Shown here one piece after another: positions 1 to 9,905 of a DNA stretch of 64,000 bases (within the stretch, counting starts at the first letter, position 1; each line of letters starts with the position of its first letter). The notes below the pieces were generated by a model that was given only the letters and a program-made list of their open reading frames with translations, made no database searches and was not told where the DNA came from. This DNA is from Linnemannia elongata (taxonomy: Eukaryota; Mortierellomycota; Mortierellomycetes; Mortierellales; Mortierellaceae): positions 3,004,001 through 3,068,000 of the forward strand of contig JAXBDG010000002.1 of assembly GCA_036320915.1 (NCBI GenBank), given 5' to 3'. Both the position numbers and the translations under genes were made by a program.

Positions 1-2
1 TT

Positions 3-272
3 TTAGACTGCGTTGAAGAGATCGACTATGAAGAATACGAGGACGAAGAGGAGGACGATACGTACCCTTGTGCAACATCTTCGCGTCGGACATCATCAGA
101 GTCGTCGACATCTTCAGGAGCATTCACCCTACAGGAATGGTCTCAACCACAATCACAACACATCGACAGTTGCGTTGAGGTCCCGATGCAAGAGATCACT
201 ACCGTTGCCACAACGACGATAGTACCCAATTCATTGGCTGAGCATCCTTATCCAACACCTTCTTGCCCTTGA
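3..272 (+). CDS. C-terminal part of an unknown acidic protein (cut by window edge)
   Basis: An open frame enters from the left edge (codons start at base 3) and stops with TGA at 270-272, giving the last 89 residues. It begins with a strongly acidic patch (LDCVEEIDYEEYEDEEEDD), followed by a Ser/Thr/Gln-rich tail that ends YPTPSCP. No ATG lies near the start of this frame, so this is the end of a longer gene or a last exon. Support comes from the biased acidic composition and a poly(A) signal 28 bases after the stop. No family is recognisable, and the function is unknown. Confidence 0.5.
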   Translation, partial: LDCVEEIDYEEYEDEEEDDTYPCATSSRRTSSESSTSSGAFTLQEWSQPQSQHIDSCVEVPMQEITTVATTTIVPNSLAEHPYPTPSCP

Positions 273-299
273 GCCCGACTCCATCAAGTTCCCACAAAT

Positions 300-305
300 A
301 ATAAA
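300..305 (+). terminator. Poly(A) signal of the left-edge gene
   Basis: AATAAA occurs 28 bases after the TGA of the partial gene and is the best candidate for its 3' end-processing signal. Confidence 0.4.
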
Positions 306-855
306 TGATCTGATAACCAATCGTCCCACCCATCCCACCATACTGAACCAAGAGATTCGTTTTTTTATTCCTTCATTCACGATAAATACTCTTTGTAGCC
401 AACCTCAACATGAACAAGTACGTCGACCACAGGTCGAACATGTCAATCATCCACACTGACCAACATATCCAACCTTGCTGTCAAGTCACTCATATCCATC
501 TGGCCATCTGTCCCATTGATAAAAAAAACCTATATATTGAATATCCTTATGTGCATCGAATCCGACGTCCTCCCAGCTCCCAAACGACAAACTTCTCGTC
601 GATCCGTGCATTCCTTCACCTCTTCTTCCTTGTGATTCACAATCCGGTGGTTATCCTGCGGGCTGCTTACGCCAGCTGAACAATCTTGGTGCTATGACGA
701 TATCATGCGACAAAAACAAAGAGCGGAAAAGGTGGCTTTCATTAATCAATTGTTTTACCTCCCCATGCACTCTCCCCTTCCATGTCTCCTGTTTTCCCGC
801 TTCGCTACACAAACAAGCAAGCATGCAGGCACGAAAGAAAGGGAAAAAAAATGAC
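306..855. other. Convergent intergenic region
   Basis: This region lies between the left-edge gene (+) and the transporter (-). No conserved coding sequence is visible. The minus-strand frame at 651-804 could be an alternative last exon of the transporter. Confidence 0.4.
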
Positions 856-3153
856 TTACATGATGGTGGCACCGATGCCAACCAACAACAATGTCAAAGC
901 GCAATAGGCGACCGCTAATCCTGAAACAGGACTCGATAGGGGAATCGCACGCATTACTCCTGACCCGTCCTTGGCCTTGATGGCGAGATCATTCTCTGGG
1001 CGGTAGAGCATACGGTGTCGAAGCTCCGAAGATTTGACCTCTAGTTCCATTCCTGTCACTGTAATCGAAGTCTCGCTCGCCTTAACCACTGCCTCCTTGC
1101 ACGAAGACACACCCTGAAGGCCAGTCTCAGAATCCGCGCTGCCAGATCGAACAGATTCGGTGTGACTCTCGCCACTGGCATTGAGATCCTCCCTCGAGTC
1201 TTTCTCGTTCCAGATATCCCGAGATCCGCTTTGACCATCTGGCGAATGCAGGTGTTTGGTGTCATGAGAATCGCACTCCAAGGTATCAGCAGCGACAACA
1301 ACGGCACCGTGACCCTTTCCATGCTTTTCCATGGCCATGTCCGTGCTTACACCGTGTCCACCAGTCACCTCATTATCGCCGTCTTCGCTCTGAGTAATCT
1401 CAGACGACTGCTCAGAATGCCCAACCTCACACTCTGCAGAAAGCCTGGCAACTTCTGCAGCCTCTTCCACCGTCAAGGTACCACACAACTCCTTGTCCAG
1501 GCGTTCCTGAATAGCGCGGTCCGCAGGCGTCATGGCCATCAATCTCGCCCTGTACTTTTTCGAGTAGATGTAAAGCACAAATGGAATAACAAAGTTCGCC
1601 GACGACACCAAAAACAACGAACTCCACCCAACCGCGTTGGTCAATCCTGATCCAGTCATGCAGGGGATCGCCACCAACCAGGGCAACCCACCCGCCATCG
1701 CGTTCGCCCAAGCCTTACGACATGTCTTGGACTGGATCAGATTGTACCGCAGGACAATCATGTTAATCGGGATCGATGTCACCAGCGCCGCAATCGGAAA
1801 AGTGTAGCCCGCAATCTGCGACAAGGTCGTGACATCCGAAGAGGAACTGATCGCCTGGATCATGGTTGAGTTTTCCGGAATCGCAAACGCCATCCCACCA
1901 AGCACCGACACCAGAACAAACAGGATCGTCATCAGCGAGACATTGGAACCGACAGTTTTGTGGGGCGAGACATGACTCTGCTTGGCGTTCGCCAAGGAAG
2001 GGACCGCAGTGATGAACGCATAGTTGAACAGGATCGACCCAAACGCCTGTGACATGTCGGCCCCCACCGCAGGGACGCGTGAGGTATCGAGGCCATGCTG
2101 GAAAAAGGTGACGATCCACTGGACAAAGATTAGCAGGATCAAGATGCAGGACCCAACCTGAAGCCAAATGTTCTCGCTCAAGTTCAGCAGACAGAGGGGT
2201 ACGATCAGTATCATCGCCAACAGGGCTCCAGTGCTCATGATCAAGGTTCCTGAAAAGGGGCTGGCAGAGGGGAGTTGCTCGCTGACGCAGACAAAGGCCG
2301 CGTTCGGATACACCTGAATGCCGCAGGTCCGATGGGCGATCCGGATCAAAAGATTGTCAAAGAGCTGTGCACAGATGGCAATCGACGCAATGTTGGTCGT
2401 CTGCATCGCAAGGAAACAGATGATCTGGACCAGCACCTGGTATCGTCGGCCAAAAAAGCACAAAACCATGTTGGAGAACTCGACCTATCGACAATACATT
2501 CAGAAACAATGACAGGATCCCTTCGCTGGTTAGAAAATATCGTCCTGTATCTGCATCTCAAACGAGCCTAGCACCAGAAAAATAAAATGTAGTCGGGAAA
2601 AGTAGCAAGGAGAACAACTTACGTTTGCCTGGTAGCGTTCGTTGCCTGGAACCTCTGTCATAGCCTCGCAGACAAACAAGCTGCTCAGGTAGCTCAGGAC
2701 GCCAACGAGTGCAAATCCAATGACGGTCGGGACCCAGCCGGCACTCTGCGCTACCAAGGGAAGCGTAACGACGCCTGGTCCAGTCGTGTTGCAGATCAAG
2801 AGACAGAGGCCTCCCCAGAACGAGATATCCTTGGCCACAGTAGTGGCAGTGGCAACCGAGTTGGTTCCTGTTTCATTGGATCCACAAGAACCGATCGTGA
2901 CAGAGACATCCTGACCCTGGTCCTGGCAGTGCAAAGTGGACAGACCCGAAAGCGACAGACGACGACAGCGTGGGCCTGTAAGAGAATGGACTCTCCCAAA
3001 GAACCCACTGACAAGGGTGCCCTGTTCGGATGGTGGACTCGACTCCGATCGACGTGCTCCGATGCTGGCGGTGGTGGACGACATGGCATCGGAGCAGACA
3101 GAAGTAGGGCCTGATGAAACCCGCTGAACCTTGTTGGGTGCTGGTGGTGGCAT
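856..3153 (-). CDS. Amino acid transporter, AAAP/SLC38-like
   Basis: Two exons, 3153-2623 and 2484-856, encode 719 residues. The 138-bp intron (GTAAGT...TAG) joins ...ERYQAN to VEFSNMV, in the conserved loop between helices 2 and 3. A Ser-rich cytosolic N-terminus of about 110 residues precedes the first helix, where SFWGGLCLLICNTTGPGV is the typical AAAP signature (small-residue unwound segment). About ten further helices follow. Between the last two helices is an acidic, Ser/His-rich hydrophilic loop of roughly 150 residues, which explains why the protein is longer than the usual 450-500 residues. Proton-coupled amino-acid transport at the plasma or vacuolar membrane is inferred from the family; the substrate cannot be told. 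A GTAAGT donor overlaps the stop codon, so a 769-residue alternative form ending at 651 is possible. Confidence 0.8.
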
Positions 3154-4450
3154 TGTTTTTTCTTTGTTGTTGTTGTGGTTGTTGTGTGGTGGGTTGGTTG
3201 GTGTTGTTGTTGGAGGGGCAGGCTGGCGTTGTACAGGGCAAGGAGAGTATGAATCCTTTGCTTCAATTGCTGAGTTGGTTCGGCTTTGGTTCGGTTTGGT
3301 TTGTTGTTGTTGAATGTTGAAGTTCTCCTTGATGAAAAGAGGAGATAGTCGGTAGGTAGGTTTGGTTTTGTAGTCGTTGTTTTTCTGTCGTAGAAGAAAA
3401 ACGCAAGATATGTATGTGTTGTATCGAGCGCCTAACCACTAATGTTTTTTGTACTTTGCTGTCGCTTTCGGTCTTATATCCTGTCGGTCTGGGTATGAAT
3501 GCATGGACTCGGCTTCTACTCATAGCAGATGTTATAGTGTGTGCAAAGAGTAAGAGAAAAAAGTTAGATTTTACTAACCCTCGTTCGAGGGGCTATTACT
3601 CCTTTCTCCCGTAGGGGTTGTTGTTGCAAAAGAAGAAAGCATTGGGCTTTGTGTCGACTGGTACAACCACAGTCGACAAGCATCTCTAACTCAATGACTT
3701 TATGGTTGCTTTGATTCCATTGAGTGATTGACTCCCTATGTTTGGTCATGAGATCCATCTCGCTTTGTCTTCCTTTAATGGGCTAGAGACAAGTGCACGT
3801 CAATGCTGAGAGGGGTGTCTATGTGTTCCTGGTGGGTAGTGCACACACACACACACAAAAAAGAGACACAGACACAACGAAAAGAGTGTCTCCCAAAAAA
3901 GGCTCGTTTGTGTCCACCAGGTGTCGGATTGAAATCCATGCAATGAGTACCGTAGAGGTCAACGAACATACCCTGTTAGAAAATAATGGTGGAGGGTGTT
4001 GTTGGAGGAGTAGAGGGTGTGGACAAAGAGTAGCTTCTTTTTGTCGACTGAGTGAGTGGGTTGCTTTTGGGCGAGTGGGTGGGTGAAGTGAGAGTGTAAG
4101 TGAGTGCTTGAGAATGCGGTTTTAGAGTGAGTGAATGGGAGTGCTTGTGATCGAATGAGGATCAGAGTGAGAGTGACGAATGAGTGTACTGTTGTTGTTG
4201 AGTTTAGTGAAAAGGAAAGAAGAAGAAAAGAAGAGGCGTGTTTTTTAAATGCTGTTTGCTTTTCTGAGTGGTCCACGCCATCTCCGCTTGAACTGGCACA
4301 TCACCCTCAGATTCGCTTATTGGCAACCTTTGCCTCTCAACCACATACATCACACATGCGTAGAGTGGCAACGAGCCCGTTCCTTTATTATTTGACACTT
4401 CAACAGCCACTCGGAAAATACAACAACGATAGACATCAGACATCATGGCG
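3154..4450. other. Intergenic region, transporter promoter side
   Basis: Upstream of the transporter the + strand is GTT-rich (3155-3320, CAA-rich on the gene strand), as in a 5' leader. A short CA microsatellite lies at about 3841-3858. No gene or RNA is recognised. Confidence 0.4.
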
Positions 4451-6666
4451 TTAATGGCCAAGGTCAAGACGCTCTACCCACGCAAGGTACTTATCCGCCA
4501 ATGCCCTCTGCAGCTTTTCCGGACCACTCTCCTCCGCTGCCTTTTCTTCATCTCCTGTTCCTATTCCTATTCCTGTTAACAACCCCTCCACAAACGCACG
4601 CTCACTAGCCAATGACACAAACCACTCCTCATCTTCTTCCTTCTCCTCATCCCCTGCTTGTTCTCCCTCCACATCTATATCTTCAATTCTAAACTCCCTA
4701 TTGCCACCAACAGCAGCATCAGTCTCAGAGTCCAACCAGCTGACTCCATAGTACACAAACCGAAGATGGTACCACAGCGACTCATGTCCTGGATAAGTCC
4801 GGACCATATCCCGCGTCCTCTCCAGCTCTGAAACCCATAGCCGGACCACCCACGGGAAACTCGCTCGCGCCAATGCCAGTGGAGGTGATCCTTCAGCCTG
4901 TCCATCACCACCACTACTTCCACGGGAAACAACAGAGAATAAAGGTAAATCTTGCAGTTGACCCCTGATGGCACTCTGTCGAGATCTAGCCCGGGCTCCT
5001 CCTTGCATCTCCTTCCTTTCTTCTTCCTGATTATCTTCACCCTCTTGCTGCCTCATCCTCCTACTCCTTACTCCTGCTCTTGTTCTTATCCCCGCAACGG
5101 CTGTCCTCCTCCGCTGTCGCCTAGACATCAGCTCCTCTCGCGTCCACTGCAGCGCAACCTCAACATTCGACATCGACTCCTGAACCTTCCTCTGAACTAT
5201 CCAATGTCCACTCAACTGGGCCATACACTGCTGAAGATGCTGCTGTCCTGAGTGGTCCGAGACGTTCCTCTCCATATGCCTCTTCGTCCGCTCAAACTCT
5301 TTCTCCAGCGGAGTCAAGTAATACTCGTCGTCCTGCTTTTGTCCCTGATCGCCTTTCATCTTGCCATCGTCATCATCTGCAACAGCTGCTTCGTAGCGAA
5401 CAAAACTAGCCTTCCACCAATGGACGCCAAGATGCTCCACCAACCAATGTCGCATTGTCCAGGCATAATAGCATTTCGGATACCGCTCTGCAGCATCCTG
5501 ACATATCTTGAGCTGTCCTTCTACCACCAACGGATCCAGCGGTACCGTCCTGTGTTCCTTGTACATAAAGCATAGCAGCCATTTCCTATAAAACAATGAG
5601 GTGTATTCGATGTCAATTAATGGTGCATCATGATGAAGTGTAGAACTGCTACTGGCGATAGCAAGGCGAAGAAGAGTGATGGCTTCAAATTTTCCTTTTC
5701 GTACCTGTGATGCCAGGCTCCAGAACTCTTGCAATTCCTTGGGAAAGTTAGCACGGTATCTAGGAGCCGGATCTCTTCCTCTGCAGACAGATACCCCTCC
5801 TGAACAAGTCGTTTCCTATAGTCATGGTAAGCAATTAAAATTCAATAAAGTATGAATACAATGAGAATAGGTCCCAACTGAGCCAAATCGAACCAGAGAT
5901 ACGCGCCGTTCGAAAACAAGAGAAAGTCGATATCATTACCTGGCATTGACAGCCATGAAAGAATCTGGACAAAATATCATCAAACACATACTCGACTCAA
6001 TCACTCTCTTGCGCCTTCCTATCCATTATGAAAAGCAAGGGTACGTCATCAGCTCTTCTCCTCTGCTGGGTGGAAAGAACGAACGAGGACCATTCACGCG
6101 TGCCGTGTGTCGTTCGTATCTGCGTAAGGCCAAGAAAAAAGAAGATAGGCTGAGAGGCAGTACCTGGGTCGTGCCACCAGTCCATTGACGCTCCACCCAT
6201 CACTGTTGAAGAAGACCTAACCGCGTCCTTGAACACGCCATAGGCGGCATCCAGAACAGGGACCCAGCAAAAGATAGGGATCCCCAGTTTAGTCCTCCGT
6301 TCCTGAACCACATATGGATATTGAACAGAGTCCCCTTCTATTCCACCTGCTTCACCTTGACAGTGCTCACGCTCTGGAAGGAATGGCAACACACCAATCT
6401 CATCTCTAGAACGTTATTCATCGAGTGTTGTTTAAAAGGGCGAATGATCAGTCAGTTTGTCGAGCTTAAACGATGACATCCATGAAGTTGCTCCGTGTAT
6501 GGAACGAGCTCAGGCGAGCTAAACAGGCGAGTATAAAGCGCATTTTCGTTCTTTACATCTGACTTTTGTCGAGAATCTCTACCAGTCGAGAGTAGAGGAC
6601 ATCTTTTGTGAGAGTAGGATCCAGTTGAGTGATGGAAGTGTTTGCCAAACGGGCCTCTGCCGACAT
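4451..6666 (-). CDS. PTAR1: Protein prenyltransferase alpha-subunit repeat protein (PTAR1-like)
   Basis: Five exons (6666-6557, 6405-6164, 6018-5940, 5815-5705, 5585-4451) join in phase into 558 residues. Splicing restores landmarks of human PTAR1: IDEIGVLP near residue 37, NARKRLVQEG, the PPTA repeat AWHHRKWLL, YPKCYYAWTMRHWLVEHL, VSDHSGQQH, YPGHESLWYHLRFVYY, and a final LAWVERL. Human PTAR1 is about 400 residues; the excess here is acidic and Arg/Gln-rich inserts between repeats. PPTA repeats form the alpha solenoid of protein prenyltransferases, and PTAR1 acts as the alpha partner of RabGGTase-beta (GGTase3) for SNARE geranylgeranylation in animals; the same role here is inference. The start codon is 153 bp from the SAR1 stop on the same strand. 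Confidence 0.88.
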
Positions 6667-6819
6667 GGTTAAGTATAAAGAGATGATTATAAAAAAAAAG
6701 GTTCGAGGTTGTATTAAGAGTGAGAAGGAGTGAAAGAAAGAAAATGAGCTAGACGATAACTGTGGACAAGAAATAAAGCCGTGCGATATTCCCAATCCTG
6801 ACAAAAAAACGATTCGGAT

Positions 6820-8909
6820 TTAAATGTACTGGGACATCCAGAGGAAACCTGTGAAAGGGAGACAAGAGGATACCCGGTGGTAGTTACATATGTTAGTATA
6901 AGTGTTTTGACCTCAAGCCAAGGATAAGAGACAAAGAGACAAGTAATCAAGAAACATGGAAGAGAGACATACCATCACCGTATCCCTGCTTCATGACGAC
7001 AGAGCACATGAAAACCTCGATGGGGCGCATGTCCTTCAATGGGACCTTGCCCTTGCCAGTGGTCTGGATCAATCCGAGGGCAGAGCGGAGCTCCTCCTCA
7101 GAGACGGCGCCGGGAGCGTCAATCTTGTTTCCAAGAATCAAGAAGGGAACACGCTCGAGCTGCTGGATGGCAAGGAGAGCCTATTTTGTTTTTTTCACAC
7201 AAGGTAAGAAGCAACGTTGGTTGTGAGCATGGGTCGGTCCAGCAAGCATACTGAGAAATTGGTCCTCGTATGATCGATTCACTCTGAAAAGAAATAACAG
7301 CCGATCCTTACATCCAACTCAGCCTTAGACTCCAAGAAACGCTCGCGATCCTGGCAATCAACCAAGAAGACAATGCCGTTGACCTCGGCAAAGTAATCCT
7401 TCCAGATACGGCGGGCTATTTGCATGCAAGAAATAAAAATAAAAAAACAAGTGGTGTGATTAGCCTGACATGCTTTCTCGATCTGACACGTAACACTTTC
7501 ACTGTAGAGCTGCTAGCTCTTGTTGTCTGGCAAGATTCTTCCTTTGCATCGAGATACTCCTGACTGATTGACCGCCCACCGTATTTGACTTTGCCCCGAT
7601 ACGCCTCTTACCTTGCTGATGTCCACCGAGATCAAAGGTAGTGAATTTGACGTTGGCGATAGAGAGCTCCTCAGAGGCTATCAAAGGTAATGGCCAAAAA
7701 AAAATAAAAAAAAAGAACGGGGAGATATTCAGTCAGTTGATTATTCCTCCTGAAGAGTTGCCACGTATTGACTTGTCGTAGCGACAACAATCCAACTGAA
7801 CAGGTCAAAAACAAGACAAAGCAAGAGACGTACTGGGGTGAAGAGTGGGCTGGAGAGTGGCCAAGCGGTCGTTCTTCAACATGTGAAGCAAGGTGGTCTT
7901 TCCGGCGTTATCAAGACCGAGGAAGAGGATCTTGGCGTTCTTGTTGAACAGACCTAAACGAGTACAGAGTGTGTGAGAAAAAAAAACGGGTGAGGTTAGA
8001 TCTTCTTGTCATCAGTTTTGTAAGTTCATTTGGTTGGATCGAAGTTCCCCAGGTTGTGTCCAGTTTAAAAGAGTTCAAAAAAAAAAAAGGTTGGTGAGCT
8101 CAAAACGAGATGATGGCCAAACAACATCAGTTCTTTTTGTCTCCGGTTCCAGAGGGACCCTCGTCAACAAAGACAAAGTACATGGGCCTTCGCTTTGCGT
8201 AAGGGTCGATAAAAATAAGTAATATAAAACTAGCTGCCTCTTTCTCTTTCCCAAGCGCTATTTGCGTAACCATGACGATAGATAAGCCAGCAATAAAGGC
8301 CAAACAATTGTTGTTGGGTTGTGTAATTAAGACAAGGTGTGGTTGTTGGGTGTGTAAAATGCATAAGAAAGAAGAGGTGTCGCGCCGGCTGCCAGATTGG
8401 TCATCGCAATTGTGTGAGTGTATGTGTGTTTCTTCTTTCCCCCCATTATGTGAAAGCGTCGGTCGTCGTACTCACTTCACACGCCATACATATAGTGATG
8501 TCCCTTCCTGTCTATCTTTACTCTCTCCTTATCGCTTATTTCCCGAGTCCGATGAAGGGTAGGCCTTGAGCAAGTTTTTGATGACCGTCTTTCTGCAAAC
8601 TCAGGCCAAGTAGTCTTTGTCGTATCTTGTTACTTGTTGAGTATCCCTGATCAGCGAGTCACCCTTGTCAAGGTCTTGTCTTTGTTGAGTGAGGTGATGA
8701 GTCCATGTACAGAAGCAAGGGCTGTCGCGAGACGTGTGTGTTGGTCTGTGGTTCACCCATAGGCTCGAGTGTGGCAGTCGGTGTTCTCATTTTCAGAGAG
8801 TGGTTTGGCAACAGGAGAATGAGAGAAAGAGAAAAGTTGTTGCTGCTGAGAGAAAGATGAACTCACCAAGGGAGGAGAGGACGTCGCGGAACCATTCGAT
8901 GATGAACAT
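6820..8909 (-). CDS. SAR1: Small GTPase SAR1 (COPII coat assembly)
   Basis: Six exons (8909-8867, 7953-7834, 7677-7612, 7415-7312, 7180-6973, 6848-6820) give 189 residues, the normal SAR1 length. It starts with the membrane-inserting amphipathic helix [15 protein letters not shown]. It then shows the P-loop [11 protein letters not shown], switch I HPTSEELSI, switch [19 protein letters not shown] with the catalytic His, NKID, and the C-terminus MSQYI. Sec12-activated SAR1-GTP recruits Sec23/24 at ER exit sites. The first coding exon is only 43 nt and is followed by a 913-bp intron. All junctions are GT-AG and phases agree throughout. Confidence 0.96.
7954..8866 (-). other. Long first intron of SAR1
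   Basis: This 913-bp intron (GTGAGT donor, TTTAG acceptor) contains no conserved coding sequence. It is far longer than the other SAR1 introns (124-196 bp) and may hold regulatory sequence. Confidence 0.7.
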
Positions 8910-8931
8910 GATGATCTGTGTGTGTGTGAGT

Positions 8932-8937
8932 GAGAGA

Positions 8938-8971
<34 letters not shown>
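8932..8971. repeat. (GA)n microsatellite in the SAR1 5' flank
   Basis: A near-perfect GA run of about 40 bases lies immediately upstream of the SAR1 start. On the SAR1 strand it is CT-rich leader sequence. Confidence 0.85.
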
Positions 8972-8976
<5 letters not shown>

Positions 8977-9500
8977 GTGTTGAGAAAGAAGAAGAGAGAA
9001 AAGAAGAAAAGAAGGACGAGGAAGAAGTGTGAAACAGGTTCAAAAAAGGGGCAGAGAGAGGGGTATGCTAACAATCACGTGTTCAGTTATTCAGTAGCTA
9101 AAAATGAAGACATTTTCATGGTCCGTATTCACGATCATGGAAGAGTCGATGATGAAACGGAAGTGGTCATGGATAGAGCCATTTTTTTCACAAAGCAATG
9201 ACCGACAGAGGCATGTCATTTCATATGCCAGGTACAAAAAGAAATGGTTTTTTGTCTCTCTTTACCGGCACACGGGAAATGTCCTTGTCCGCTTAACATG
9301 AGCACCTTCTTCTGGCATTCTCACTTTTCCTTTTCCTTGTCTTCCTTTTGTTTCTCGATCTATGCGCCACTTTTCATTAACGCACGCCTTTCTTCAGGGT
9401 AGGGTATGGGTCTGAGCGTTGGTTCTTGAAATGATATCCCAACCAAAACCAACCAATGGAATGATGCCTGCTCACAACTGTGTATCTTCGTGGGATTCCA

Positions 9501-9537
<37 letters not shown>

Positions 9538-9905
9538 AACAAAGACACGGTTCATTTGTTACCCAGGCAACACTCAGAGTGAAGCACCAGGAGTACAATT
9601 AGTTTTATTATGCTATTGGACAAGAAAAAAAAAGAAAAGGAAAAAAAAAAAAAAGAAAAAAAACAGGAGAAAAAAAAAAAGAAAGAGGTAAAGCGCGCTA
9701 TGATGGTTATTGTTTTTTGTGAGATAGTGGAGAGAGTTTTCTGAATGTTTTTGGTAGAATGCAAAAGCACCCATATTGTACAAAGTAGAGTGAATAGAGA
9801 GTAGGAGGAAATATGTGCGAAGAGTGAATACAGATGTTGTAGTAGTAGTAGTAAGGGAGCAAGAAGCGATATGGTACATGCCCAAAAACACGAGAGTTGA
9901 ATGGA
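8972..9905. other. Intergenic region between SAR1 and the forkhead gene
   Basis: A-rich and GA-rich sequence, including an unbroken A32 run at 9502-9533 and further A-rich blocks at 9624-9690. No coding sequence or structured RNA was recognised. The region holds the SAR1 promoter and the forkhead 3' UTR. Confidence 0.5.

Noticed and set aside
7499..7684. Minus-strand frame reading through a SAR1 exon
   Set aside because: It contains the [10 protein letters not shown] exon, but the rest is intron. The spliced SAR1 model accounts for it.
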